A DNA stretch of 64,000 nt from Nitrosomonadales bacterium (GTDB taxonomy: Bacteria > Pseudomonadota > Gammaproteobacteria > Burkholderiales > Gallionellaceae). The number at the start of each line of letters is the position of its first letter. The first letter of the stretch is position 1. A program made the translations under genes and the position numbers. The DNA lies in NCBI GenBank assembly GCA_016199835.1, contig JACQFX010000056.1:62001-126000 (forward strand). The letters run 5' to 3'. The notes beneath the pieces were generated by a model. That model did no database searches, was not told the DNA's origin, and was given only the letters and a program-made list of their open reading frames with translations. Of the stretch, positions 44,761 to 53,802 are shown piece by piece.

Positions 44761-45126
44761 ATGGCAAAAACAATACTTAGCGTTGATGATTCATCTTCCA
44801 TCCGGCAGATGGTGGCATTCACCCTCAAGGGTGCAGGCTATGAAGTGATCGAGGCAGCGGACGGGCAGGAAGGGCTGGACAAGGCCAAGATGAAAACCGT
44901 AGACATGGTGCTGACCGACCAGAATATGCCGCGTATGGATGGCCTGACACTGATCAAGAATCTGCGCGCCATGCCGAGTTATCGCAGCGTCCCCATTTTG
45001 ATGCTGACCACCGAATCCGGTGATGCCATGAAGCAGCAGGGCAAGGCGGCTGGTGCAACCGGCTGGCTGGTGAAGCCATTTGACCCTGCGAAGCTGCTGG
45101 AAGTGACCAAAAAAGTAATTGGCTAA
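44761..45126 (+). CDS. cheY: Chemotaxis response regulator CheY (intact)
   Basis: A 121-residue single-domain receiver with all key residues: SVDDSSS acidic pocket, phospho-acceptor Asp in MVLTDQNMPRMDG near residue 53, Thr in LMLTTES near residue 83 and Lys in GWLVKPFDPAKL near residue 105. It is the complete CheY of the region and precedes the second cheA by 94 bases. It can replace the truncated copy at 40601. Confidence 0.93.
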   Translation: MAKTILSVDDSSSIRQMVAFTLKGAGYEVIEAADGQEGLDKAKMKTVDMVLTDQNMPRMDGLTLIKNLRAMPSYRSVPILMLTTESGDAMKQQGKAAGATGWLVKPFDPAKLLEVTKKVIG

Positions 45127-45220
45127 ATTCGGTTTCGAGCCGTCAGTTGGAAGACTGGCGATATAAATAAAATCAGTAACTCGAAGCTGTAGACTCCAAC
45201 TCGAGACTCAAGACCGTCCA

Positions 45221-47200
45221 ATGAGCATAGATCTCACCCAGTTCTATCAGATATTCTTCGAGGAGGCTGCCGAGCATCTGGCGACAATGGAGACGCTGCT
45301 GCTTGAGCTTGATGTGTCCAATCCCAGCATGGACGACCTCAATGCGATCTTCCGCTCGGCGCATTCCATCAAGGGGGGGGCGGGGACTTTCGGTTTCACC
45401 GACATGACCGAAGTGACCCATGTACTGGAAACCCTGCTGGACAGGCTGCGCAAGCAGGAAATGACGCTGACCGACGAGATGGTCACGGCTTTCCTCGAAG
45501 CGGGCGACGTGATTGCCATGCAGTTGGCCGCGCACCGTGACGAGGGTAGTGTGGACGAAGCAGAAGTCAAAGCAGTGTGCGAAAGGCTCGCATATTTGAC
45601 GGAAGGAAAGGCTGCCCCGTCTCCAATTACGCCTTCGGCGGCGGTGGCCAAAACGGACGCAGAAGAAGATGCCTATGGCTTCTTCGACGACCTGTTCGAT
45701 GCGACCAAGTCCGCTGCCGAGGCTGCTGCGCAGTCCGCTGGCGAGGCCTACGGCTTCTTCGATGAAGTTCCGCCCCCGGCCCCGGCTACACAACAGGCAG
45801 AGGAATCGGGCTACGGTTTCTTCGAAGAAACACCCGTACAAAAAAGCGAACGCGAGGAAAAGCAGGGTTACGGATTCTTCCAGGAGCCGCAGCCAGTAAA
45901 TCAGGCCGCTCCTGCTGCACCTTCCGCCACACCGGCTCCTGCCTCGAGTGAAGCAGCACGCATTGCCGATACAGGCAGCGCCCCTGCCGCCAAGCGTCCT
46001 GCCGAAAAAGCGGCTACGGCGGCTTCCGCCGAGACCTCCATCCGCGTGAGCGTGGAGAAGGTGGACCAGTTGATCAACCTCGCGGGCGAATTGGTCATCA
46101 CCCAGGCCATGCTGGCGCAGGCTGCGCTGGATAGCGGAGAAGAACGTTTGCAACGCGGCCTGTATCAACTGGAACGCAACACGCGCGATTTGCAGGAAGC
46201 CGTGATGTCCATCCGCATGATGCCGATTTCTTTCGTGTTCAGCCGCTTCCCACGCGTGGTGCGCGATCTGGCAGGCAAGTTGAACAAGCAGGTCGAATTG
46301 AAGACGGTGGGCGAGAGCACCGAACTGGACAAAGGCTTGATCGAAAAAATTGCCGATCCGCTGACTCACCTGATACGCAACAGCCTGGATCACGGCATCG
46401 AGTCGCCGGAGAAGCGCATGGCGGCGGGCAAGGATGCGCGCGGCACCATCACGCTCAAGGCCTATCATCAGGGCGGCAACGTGGTGATCGAAGTGACTGA
46501 CGATGGCGGCGGCCTGAACAAGGCCAGGATATTGAACAAGGCCAGAGAGCGCGGTTTGTCGCTGCGTGATGACATGACCGATCAGGATGTCTATGCGCTG
46601 ATCATGGAGGCGGGTTTTTCCACCGCCGAAGTGGTGACCGATGTGTCCGGGCGCGGCGTGGGCATGGACGTGGTCAAGCGCAACATCACCGAGCTGGGCG
46701 GGCGCCTGGAGCTGGATTCCGTAGAAGGTTTCGGTACGCGCACCATCATCCGCTTGCCGCTGACGCTGGCCATACTGGATGGCTTGTCGGTCTCGGTTGG
46801 ACATGAGGTCTATATCATTCCGCTGAACGCCATCATCGAGTCTCTGCAAGTGACTGTAGCCGACCTCAAGACAGTGAGCGGCGAGGGTCGCTTGCTGCGC
46901 GTGCGCGGTGAATACCTGCCGCTGGTCGCGCTGCATGAGATATTCAATACCAGGCCGGTTGCGGAAGGGCTGGAAAAAGGCATCGTGGTGATCGTCGAGG
47001 CGGAGGGCAGGAAGACAGCGCTGTTCGTGGACGAGTTGCTGGGCCAGCATCAGGTGGTCATCAAGAGCCTGGAGTCGAATTTTCGCAAGATACAAGGCAT
47101 CTCCGGCGCGACCATCATGGGCGATGGCAAGGTGGCGTTGATACTGGATGTGGCGGCACTGGTGGCGTATCACGGGCAGAACGCAAAAGCGGTGGTGTAG
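45221..47200 (+). CDS. cheA: Chemotaxis histidine kinase CheA (second copy)
   Basis: A 659-residue CheA with an HPt (His48 in RSAHSIKGGAG), a linker, a dimerisation/HATPase core ([25 protein letters not shown]) and a C-terminal CheW-like domain. The linker (about 150-225) holds four copies of [AG]YGFF[DEQ] at residues 151, 176, 197 and 216, and no P2 domain. The glycine codons after the His box lie in a run of eight G (45373-45380). It is followed by cheW. No clear SD precedes the ATG. Confidence 0.94.
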   Translation: MSIDLTQFYQIFFEEAAEHLATMETLLLELDVSNPSMDDLNAIFRSAHSIKGGAGTFGFTDMTEVTHVLETLLDRLRKQEMTLTDEMVTAFLEAGDVIAMQLAAHRDEGSVDEAEVKAVCERLAYLTEGKAAPSPITPSAAVAKTDAEEDAYGFFDDLFDATKSAAEAAAQSAGEAYGFFDEVPPPAPATQQAEESGYGFFEETPVQKSEREEKQGYGFFQEPQPVNQAAPAAPSATPAPASSEAARIADTGSAPAAKRPAEKAATAASAETSIRVSVEKVDQLINLAGELVITQAMLAQAALDSGEERLQRGLYQLERNTRDLQEAVMSIRMMPISFVFSRFPRVVRDLAGKLNKQVELKTVGESTELDKGLIEKIADPLTHLIRNSLDHGIESPEKRMAAGKDARGTITLKAYHQGGNVVIEVTDDGGGLNKARILNKARERGLSLRDDMTDQDVYALIMEAGFSTAEVVTDVSGRGVGMDVVKRNITELGGRLELDSVEGFGTRTIIRLPLTLAILDGLSVSVGHEVYIIPLNAIIESLQVTVADLKTVSGEGRLLRVRGEYLPLVALHEIFNTRPVAEGLEKGIVVIVEAEGRKTALFVDELLGQHQVVIKSLESNFRKIQGISGATIMGDGKVALILDVAALVAYHGQNAKAVV

Positions 47201-47245
47201 CAGCAGGTTGCTGGCGCGCATTCGTTCGCATCTGGATATAAGAAA

Positions 47246-47267
47246 GTGCGGATAAATCCGCACCTAC
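47246..47267. repeat. GTAG-headed REP-like hairpin (cheA-cheW gap)
   Basis: GTGCGGAT AA ATCCGCAC followed by CTAC: an 8-bp palindrome with a GTAG head read on the minus strand (GTAGGTGCGG). It is a single REP-type unit between the second cheA and cheW. Confidence 0.7.
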
Positions 47268-47289
47268 AGTAACAGGGGGAGCACAAACA

Positions 47290-47775
47290 ATGACAACAGA
47301 AAATACGAATTCTGCAATCGGGGCAGTGGGCAGCGAATTCCTCACCTTCACGCTGGGCAGCGAAGAGTACGGCTTGGACATACTCAAGGTGCAGGAGATA
47401 CGCGGCTATGATGCGGTGACCACCATCGCCAATACGCCAGCCTTCATCAAGGGCGTGATCAACCTGCGCGGCACCATTGTTCCCATTGTGGATCTGCGCA
47501 TCAAATTCAATCTGGGCACGGTGGAATACAACCAGTTCACCGTGGTCATCATCCTCAATCTCGGCCACCGCGTGGTGGGCATCGTGGTGGACAGCGTGTC
47601 CGACGTGCTGGCGTTGACGCCGGAACAGATACGTCCCGCGCCGGAGTTGTCGTCCGCGCTGGATACGCGCTACATCATGGGCCTGGGCACAGTGGACGAG
47701 CGCATGCTGATCCTGGTGGACATAGAGAAGCTGATGAGCAGCAGCGAGATGGCTTTGATGAACGAGATGGCCTGA
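47290..47775 (+). CDS. cheW: Chemotaxis coupling protein CheW
   Basis: A 161-residue CheW adaptor linking receptors to CheA. It shows [18 protein letters not shown] near residue 24, [18 protein letters not shown] near residue 58 and [18 protein letters not shown] near residue 134. It starts behind AGGGGGAG and is followed 33 bases later by the PAS receptor gene. The length is normal (about 160). Confidence 0.95.
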   Translation: MTTENTNSAIGAVGSEFLTFTLGSEEYGLDILKVQEIRGYDAVTTIANTPAFIKGVINLRGTIVPIVDLRIKFNLGTVEYNQFTVVIILNLGHRVVGIVVDSVSDVLALTPEQIRPAPELSSALDTRYIMGLGTVDERMLILVDIEKLMSSSEMALMNEMA

Positions 47776-47808
47776 CGATAATTAGAGAACGAGACGAGGA
47801 GAGTACAA

Positions 47809-50658
47809 ATGCGCATGAACACACCGGTGACGAACGTCGAATACGAGTTGAAGGATGGCACCTCGATCGTCTCCAAGACGGATCTCAAGGGCCTTATCAC
47901 CTACATCAATGCCGATTTTCTCGAAGCTTCCGGATTCACCGAGAAGGAACTGATCGGCCAGCCGCACAATCTGGTACGCCATCCGGATATGCCGGAGGAA
48001 GCGTTCGCCGACTTGTGGGATACGCTCAAGCAAGGCAGGCCGTGGACCGGCCTGGTCAAGAACCGCCGCAAGAACGGCGACCATTACTGGGTAGTGGCGA
48101 ATGCCACGCCCATCTTCGAGGGCGGCAGTTGCGTGGGCTATATGTCGGTACGCAGCAAGCCGACGCGCGAACAGATCGATGCGCATGCGGCGGCTTACCG
48201 TTTATTCAAGGAGGGGCGCCAGGGCAACCTGCGCATCAGGGAAGGCAAGGCGGTCAAGCGTACTTTCTGGCAGAAGCTGAACGTGTTCGGAAAAATGAGT
48301 ATCAAGGCGCGCATGTTCGCGCTGATCGGCGGTCTGTCCTTGCTGCTGGTGCTGGTGGGTGCGGTCGGCGTGGCGGGCATGAAATCCACCATGAACATAT
48401 CGGATGCGGAAGCCGATAACGATTTCATGTCGCAGATACATCTGCATGAGGCGACTTCCCTGATAAACCGCAATCGCGTGCTGATACTGGATGGCGTCAT
48501 CAACCCGACCCAGGAGAACATTCAGAAGCGTTCCGAAGAGTTTGAAAAGAATCGCGCGAACATAGGCAAGATATTAGATGAGTTGCGCGGGGTGCAGAAG
48601 GATGTGCCGAAATACAAGGCGCTGCTGGATAATTTCCTTGTTGCGGACGACAAGCTGGTAAAAGAAGGCTATATCCCCGCCATGGCGGCACTGCGTGACG
48701 GTGATATCAAGGAGGCGGCGCGCCTTGCCGAGGGCAAGGTCAGCACATTGAATCAGCCGGTGCGGGAAGCCGAGAGCGAGCTGGTGGCATTCCTGTCCCA
48801 GGACGCCAAGACAACAGACGACAAGGCGGAGGCGATTTTCCGCGAGGAGCTGGATGTTCTGATCGCCATGATCGTGGTGGGGATAGTCGTGGTGCTCAGC
48901 ATGGGTTGGGTGGTGATCAATGGTATGGCGCGTTCCATCGGAGTGGCGCGCAGCCAGTTGATGCGTATCGCGCAGGGCGCCTATCACGACCAGATCGACG
49001 TGGCGCACGCGGACGAGGCCGGGATGTTGTTATATGCGATGAAGTCCATGCAGATCCGCATGGGTTTCGAGGTCTCCGACACGAGGCGTCTGGCGGAAGA
49101 GTCGCTGCGCATCAAGATCGCGCTGGACAGTATCTCGAACAGCGTCACGGTCTCGGATGACAATAGCGTACTCATCTACATGAACCGTTCGGCGAGCCAG
49201 TTGTTCCGTGCGATGGAGCCGAAGCTGAAGGAAGCCTTCCCACATTTTGACGCGGACAACATGATAGGCACGAACACCAAGCTGTCGGATTTCTTTGAGG
49301 ATGAAATCCTGAAAGTGGCTTACGCCGGAAAGCTTGATGCGCCCAAGTCGTTCGACACCCGCATGGCGGGTCGCGAAATGCGTTTGACCGCTTCGCCGGT
49401 GCGCGATGATGCGGGCAAGTATTTGGGGCGCGTCACACAGTGGGATGACCGTACCGGGGAAGTGGCCGTGGAACGAGAGGTCGCCGATATTGTCCAGGCC
49501 GCATCGAACGGCGACTTCGGTCGTCGCATCGTCATGGAAGGCAAGACGGGTTTCTTCAAGCAGATCGGGGAAGGCATGAACAACCTGATGGAAACCAGCG
49601 CGGAGGGTCTGAATGAAGTGGCGCGAGTACTGGGCGCTCTATCCAAGGGCGACCTGACCGAGAAAATTACCAATGATTATCACGGTACTTTCGGACAGCT
49701 CAAGGATGACTCCAACGCTACCGTTGAACAGCTCACCGAAGTGATCAGCCGCATCAAGGAGGCGGGTGACACCATCAATACGGCGGCCAAGGAGATCGCC
49801 TCCGGCAACACCGATTTGTCGCAGCGCACCGAGGAGCAGGCGTCCAGCCTGGAAGAGACGGCGGCCAGCATGGAAGAACTGACTTCCACCGTGAAACAGA
49901 ATGCGGAGAACGCCAAACAGGCCAACCAGTTGGCGGCAGGCGCTTCGGAAATAGCCAAACGCGGTGGCGAAGTGGTCGGCCAGGTGGTGCACACCATGTC
50001 TTCGATCAGCGAGAGTTCGAAGAAGATCGTGGACATCATCAGCGTGATAGACGGCATCGCGTTCCAGACCAATATCCTGGCGCTGAATGCGGCGGTGGAA
50101 GCGGCTCGCGCGGGCGAGCAGGGGCGCGGCTTCGCGGTGGTGGCGAGCGAGGTACGCAACCTGGCGCAACGTTCGGCCGCAGCGGCGAAGGAGATCAAGA
50201 CGCTGATCGGCGACTCGGTGGACAAGGTCGCGGTGGGCACCGATCTGGTGGACAAGGCCGGCAAGACCATGGACGAAGTGGTGAACGCCGTGCGCCGCGT
50301 GACCGACATCATGGCGGAGATCAGCGCGGCTTCGGTCGAGCAGAGTTCGGGTATCGAACAGGTGAATCAGGCCATCAGCCAGATGGACGATGTGACGCAA
50401 CAGAACGCGGCACTGGTCGAGCAGGCTGCTGCCGCTGCCGAGTCGCTCGAGGAGCAGGCGCAGGAACTTAGCGGTTTGATGGACACCTTCCGTCTGGCCA
50501 ACGGTGCCGGGACGTCGCACACGACGGTGGCGGTGCGCACGCAACGGGCGACCGCAGTGGCTCCGGCCCAGCGTCAGCCAGCGAAATTTGCCAAACCTGC
50601 CGGTCGTCCTTTGCCCAAGGTCAGTGCGGCGGACGACGAGGAATGGAAAGAGTTTTGA
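47809..50658 (+). CDS. PAS-containing methyl-accepting chemotaxis protein (Aer-like, with periplasmic domain)
   Basis: A 949-residue receptor. It begins with an Aer-type PAS domain (about 10-120, with the HxDMP-like [14 protein letters not shown] and [16 protein letters not shown]). TM1 (about 168-190), a four-helix-bundle periplasmic domain (about 190-340), TM2 (about 348-370), HAMP, a second PAS-like domain (about 440-560) and a signalling hairpin (tip [17 protein letters not shown]) follow. The C-terminus EEWKEF matches the xWxxF pentapeptide that tethers CheR/CheB. It likely senses redox via FAD plus a periplasmic ligand. Confidence 0.9.
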   Translation: MRMNTPVTNVEYELKDGTSIVSKTDLKGLITYINADFLEASGFTEKELIGQPHNLVRHPDMPEEAFADLWDTLKQGRPWTGLVKNRRKNGDHYWVVANATPIFEGGSCVGYMSVRSKPTREQIDAHAAAYRLFKEGRQGNLRIREGKAVKRTFWQKLNVFGKMSIKARMFALIGGLSLLLVLVGAVGVAGMKSTMNISDAEADNDFMSQIHLHEATSLINRNRVLILDGVINPTQENIQKRSEEFEKNRANIGKILDELRGVQKDVPKYKALLDNFLVADDKLVKEGYIPAMAALRDGDIKEAARLAEGKVSTLNQPVREAESELVAFLSQDAKTTDDKAEAIFREELDVLIAMIVVGIVVVLSMGWVVINGMARSIGVARSQLMRIAQGAYHDQIDVAHADEAGMLLYAMKSMQIRMGFEVSDTRRLAEESLRIKIALDSISNSVTVSDDNSVLIYMNRSASQLFRAMEPKLKEAFPHFDADNMIGTNTKLSDFFEDEILKVAYAGKLDAPKSFDTRMAGREMRLTASPVRDDAGKYLGRVTQWDDRTGEVAVEREVADIVQAASNGDFGRRIVMEGKTGFFKQIGEGMNNLMETSAEGLNEVARVLGALSKGDLTEKITNDYHGTFGQLKDDSNATVEQLTEVISRIKEAGDTINTAAKEIASGNTDLSQRTEEQASSLEETAASMEELTSTVKQNAENAKQANQLAAGASEIAKRGGEVVGQVVHTMSSISESSKKIVDIISVIDGIAFQTNILALNAAVEAARAGEQGRGFAVVASEVRNLAQRSAAAAKEIKTLIGDSVDKVAVGTDLVDKAGKTMDEVVNAVRRVTDIMAEISAASVEQSSGIEQVNQAISQMDDVTQQNAALVEQAAAAAESLEEQAQELSGLMDTFRLANGAGTSHTTVAVRTQRATAVAPAQRQPAKFAKPAGRPLPKVSAADDEEWKEF

Positions 50659-50669
50659 GGGGCGGGAAT

Positions 50670-50734
50670 CAGGTTCAAGGCGCAGGGAGCAAGGCAGACG
50701 TTGCCCGCTTCCTGACCTTGTTCCCTGAACCTTG
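50670..50734. repeat. Imperfect inverted repeat before cheR
   Basis: CAGGTTCAAGG ... CAAGGCAG (50670-50697) and CTGACCTTG ... TGAACCTTGA (50712-50734) pair as an imperfect hairpin covering nearly the whole gap between the PAS receptor and cheR. It may be a dispersed repeat remnant and could attenuate transcription into cheR. Confidence 0.6.
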
Positions 50735-50741
50735 AGCCAGC

Positions 50742-51632
50742 ATGACAGAACAGACAAATTTCAGGGATAAGGACGGACGCGAATTCAAATTCACGGCGCA
50801 GGATTTCAGCCGCGTGCAGAAACTCATCTATGACCATGCCGGGATCGCACTGAGCGAGAGCAAGCAGGAGATGGTTTACAGCCGATTATCGCGGCGTTTG
50901 CGCGCCACCGGCAGGCGCTCTTTCACGGAATATCTGGATTGGGTGGTGGAGAGCGGTGACGAAACGGAGTGGGAGCAATTCGCCAACGCGCTGACTACCA
51001 ATCTCACTTCATTTTTTCGTGAACCGCACCATTTCCCCATCCTCGCCGAGCATGCGCGCAAGCACAGAGGACCGGAGCTCTTCTCTGTGTGGTGCTCGGC
51101 TTCTTCCACCGGCGAGGAGCCCTATTCGATCGCGATGACCCTGGTTGATGCCTGCGGCAGTTTCAAGCCGCCGGTGAACATCATCGCCACCGATATAGAT
51201 ACCAAGGTGCTGGCGACGGCGCAGGCGGGGATCTATCCGGAAAGCCGCGTGGAAAAGCTGGATCCGGACGTGGTCAAGCGTTTTTTCCTGCGCGGTACCG
51301 GCTCGCGTGAGGGTTATGTCAGGGTTCGTCCGGAGTTGCGCAACATGATCACGTTTCGACAACTGAATCTGCTGGATGGTGACTGGCCGGTGCGTGCGCC
51401 GCTGGATGCGATATTCTGCCGCAATGTGATGATCTATTTTGACAAGGCCACGCAACTCGCCATCCTGAAGAAGTTTGTTCCGCTGCTGCGCCACGATGGC
51501 CTGTTGTTTGCCGGGCACTCGGAAAGCTTTTACCATGCGGCGGACTACTTCAAGCTGCTGGGGAAAACGGTGTATGAGCTCGCGCCCAGGCAGCGCGATA
51601 CGCAGGGTATGACACACAAGGTTGGCAAGTAG
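50742..51632 (+). CDS. cheR: Chemoreceptor methyltransferase CheR
   Basis: A 296-residue SAM-dependent methyltransferase that methylates receptor glutamates. It shows the N-terminal helical domain (FSRVQKLIYDHAGIALSESK) and the SAM motif WCSASSTGEEPYSIAM near residue 118. The conserved CRNVMIYFDKATQ near residue 226 and LFAGHSESF near residue 256 follow. It starts behind an inverted repeat and is followed 9 bases later by cheD. One CheR serves at least three receptors in this island. Confidence 0.95.
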   Translation: MTEQTNFRDKDGREFKFTAQDFSRVQKLIYDHAGIALSESKQEMVYSRLSRRLRATGRRSFTEYLDWVVESGDETEWEQFANALTTNLTSFFREPHHFPILAEHARKHRGPELFSVWCSASSTGEEPYSIAMTLVDACGSFKPPVNIIATDIDTKVLATAQAGIYPESRVEKLDPDVVKRFFLRGTGSREGYVRVRPELRNMITFRQLNLLDGDWPVRAPLDAIFCRNVMIYFDKATQLAILKKFVPLLRHDGLLFAGHSESFYHAADYFKLLGKTVYELAPRQRDTQGMTHKVGK

Positions 51633-51641
51633 CGCCGAGCC

Positions 51642-52280
51642 ATGGAGATTAACGATCCATTCGCTCACATGCATGACAAGACTTATGAGGAAGTCTTGTC
51701 GCCCAACGTGTATTACGATAAGCACTTTGATATTGAGGCGGTCAAGATATTGCCGGGCGAATATTATGTGACGTCGCGCGACATGGCGCTGGTGACGGTG
51801 CTGGGTTCGTGTGTCGCCACCTGTTTGTATGACAGGTTCGCCGGGCTGGGCGGGATGAATCATTTCATGCTGCCAGCCGGAGGACGCGAGAACAAGGATA
51901 TTCTGAGCTCGTCCGCGCGCTACGGGGTATACGCGATGGAAATCATGATCAACGAGCTGCTCAAGATGGGCGCGAAGCGCAACAATCTGGAGGCCAAGGT
52001 ATTCGGCGGCGGCAACGTGCTGCGCGGCTTTACGGTGAGCAACGTGGGGCAGAGCAACGCAAATTTTGCAGTGGACTTCCTGCGCAAGGAAAACATCAAG
52101 GTAATGGCGCAGGATGTGCTCGATATTTATCCGCGCAAGGTTTATTTCTTTCCGCGCAGTTGCCGGGTGCTGGTGAAGCAATTGCGCGGTGCGCATAATG
52201 ACACCATTGTCGAGCGCGAACGGGCCTACAGTGCGCGACTCAAGGGCGCCGATGTACAGGGCGATGTGGAGTTGTTTTAA
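51642..52280 (+). CDS. cheD: Chemoreceptor glutamine deamidase CheD
   Basis: A 212-residue CheD, which deamidates receptor glutamines. It shows the catalytic Cys in LGSCVATCLYD near residue 54, the His in GGMNHFMLP near residue 71 and the KVFGGGNVLRGF block near residue 121. The C-terminus ends GDVELF. It sits between cheR and cheB, as in most betaproteobacterial operons. Confidence 0.95.
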   Translation: MEINDPFAHMHDKTYEEVLSPNVYYDKHFDIEAVKILPGEYYVTSRDMALVTVLGSCVATCLYDRFAGLGGMNHFMLPAGGRENKDILSSSARYGVYAMEIMINELLKMGAKRNNLEAKVFGGGNVLRGFTVSNVGQSNANFAVDFLRKENIKVMAQDVLDIYPRKVYFFPRSCRVLVKQLRGAHNDTIVERERAYSARLKGADVQGDVELF

Positions 52281-52307
52281 GTTGGATGGAATTTCAAGGT
52301 GTTGGTT

Positions 52308-53390
52308 ATGAATAATCCGGTTCCAGAACGCAAGATCAAAGTGTTGGTCATAGATGATTCCGCGCTGATACGCAGCATTCTGCAGGAAGTCATCAATAGC
52401 TATCCCGACATGGAGGCGGTCGGCGCGGCGTCGCAGCCGTTGCAGGCGCGCGAGATGATCAAGACGCTTAATCCCGACGTGTTGACGCTGGACGTGGAAA
52501 TGCCGCAGATGGATGGGCTGACCTTTCTGGAAAAGCTGATGCGCCTGCGCCCCATGCCGGTGCTGATGATCTCCAGCTTGACCGAGCGCGGTTCGGAGGC
52601 GGCGCTGCGTGCGCTGGAACTGGGTGCGGTGGATTTCCTGCCCAAGCCCAAGATGGGTATCGTGGACGGCATACAGGGATATGCCGACGAGATAGCGGAA
52701 AAAATCCGGGTCGCGTACAAGACCAAGCCACGACAACGCGGCGGGGCACCGTCGGCGCGTGAAGCGCTGCCCGCACTGGGCAATCCTATTTCCACTACCG
52801 AGAAGATCATCGCGGTCGGCTCCTCTACCGGTGGTACCGAGGCGATCAAGGAATTCCTGATCAGGATGCCCTCCGATGCGCCGGGCATCGTGATTACCCA
52901 GCACATGCCTGAAGCTTTCACCAAGTCATTTGCCAACCGGCTGGACGGACTATGCAAGATCAGGGTGAGCGAAGCCGTGGATAACGAACGCGTGCTGCCT
53001 GGCCATGCGTATATCGCACCCGGCCATTCGCATCTGCTGCTCAAGCGCAGCGGGGCGAATTACATGACCCAGTTGAGCCAGTCCGATCCGGTGAATCACC
53101 ATCGCCCGTCGGTGGATGTGCTGTTTCGTTCTGTCGCGCAGTGCGCGGGCAAGAACGCCATCGGCGTGATGTTGACCGGCATGGGCAAGGATGGCGCGGT
53201 CGCCATGCTGGAGATGCGCCAGGCCGGAGCTTACAACCTGGCGCAGGATGAAGCGAGCTGCGTGGTGTTCGGCATGCCGCGCGAGGCGATAGCAGTCGGT
53301 GCAGTGGACGAAGTGGCGCCTATCACCGAGATGACGCAACGGGTGTTGAACCGGTTGATGCAGCGCGGCGGCATGGCTAACCGCGTGTAA
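52308..53390 (+). CDS. cheB: Chemoreceptor methylesterase CheB
   Basis: A 360-residue CheB with an N-terminal receiver ([10 protein letters not shown]; phospho-acceptor Asp in [12 protein letters not shown] near residue 64; Lys in FLPKPK) and a C-terminal methylesterase domain. The catalytic Ser lies in [12 protein letters not shown] near residue 171. ITQHMPEAF and GKDGAVAML complete the triad region. I prefer ATG 52308 to GTG 52299; AGG at 52297-52299 then acts as SD. It completes the cheR-cheD-cheB adaptation set. Confidence 0.95.
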   Translation: MNNPVPERKIKVLVIDDSALIRSILQEVINSYPDMEAVGAASQPLQAREMIKTLNPDVLTLDVEMPQMDGLTFLEKLMRLRPMPVLMISSLTERGSEAALRALELGAVDFLPKPKMGIVDGIQGYADEIAEKIRVAYKTKPRQRGGAPSAREALPALGNPISTTEKIIAVGSSTGGTEAIKEFLIRMPSDAPGIVITQHMPEAFTKSFANRLDGLCKIRVSEAVDNERVLPGHAYIAPGHSHLLLKRSGANYMTQLSQSDPVNHHRPSVDVLFRSVAQCAGKNAIGVMLTGMGKDGAVAMLEMRQAGAYNLAQDEASCVVFGMPREAIAVGAVDEVAPITEMTQRVLNRLMQRGGMANRV

Positions 53391-53492
53391 GGACAGTCGG
53401 CATCCCGTGGTTTCAATGCGGCATGTCATGTTGCGGCAACTGATCGCAAGAGGATAGCGGCAAGAATCAGAACATCAGGGGAGAGGAAGACA

Positions 53493-53798
53493 ATGGACAT
53501 CAGGGTGACAACAGCAGGCCAGACCGGAACCATCCATATGAGCGGGCGTTTTGATTTTAACGTGCATCGCGCATTCAGGGAGGCATATGAGCCTTTGGTG
53601 CACCAGAAAGACATAAGCAGCATCGAACTCAATCTGGCTAGCGTGGAATATATGGACAGCTCGGCACTGGGCATGTTGCTGATGCTGCGCGAACGTGCAC
53701 AGGTGGAGAAGAAAGAGGTCGTGTTGAGCAAGCCAACCGACACTGTCGCGCAAATACTGGACATCGCCAATTTCGCGAAAATGTTCACCATCCGCTGA
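53493..53798 (+). CDS. STAS-domain anti-sigma factor antagonist (HsbA/SpoIIAA-like)
   Basis: A 101-residue single STAS domain with the phosphorylatable serine region VEYMDSSALGMLLMLRE near residue 49. Proteins of this type switch partners between a kinase/phosphatase and an anti-sigma factor. It starts behind GGGGAGAGGAAG and is followed 4 bases later by an HsbR-like REC-PP2C-kinase fusion. In Pseudomonas, HsbA/HsbR sit near flgM and shift cells between swimming and biofilm through FlgM. By context this pair may act on FlgM/FliA (inference). Confidence 0.88.
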   Translation: MDIRVTTAGQTGTIHMSGRFDFNVHRAFREAYEPLVHQKDISSIELNLASVEYMDSSALGMLLMLRERAQVEKKEVVLSKPTDTVAQILDIANFAKMFTIR

Positions 53799-53802
53799 AC
53801 AG

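Noticed and set aside
45173-47263. 696-codon open frame on the minus strand opposite the second cheA
   Set aside because: It is the mirror frame of a high-GC, strongly conserved cheA. The translation is His/Arg/Gln-rich with no known domain, and the cheA frame explains all the conservation.
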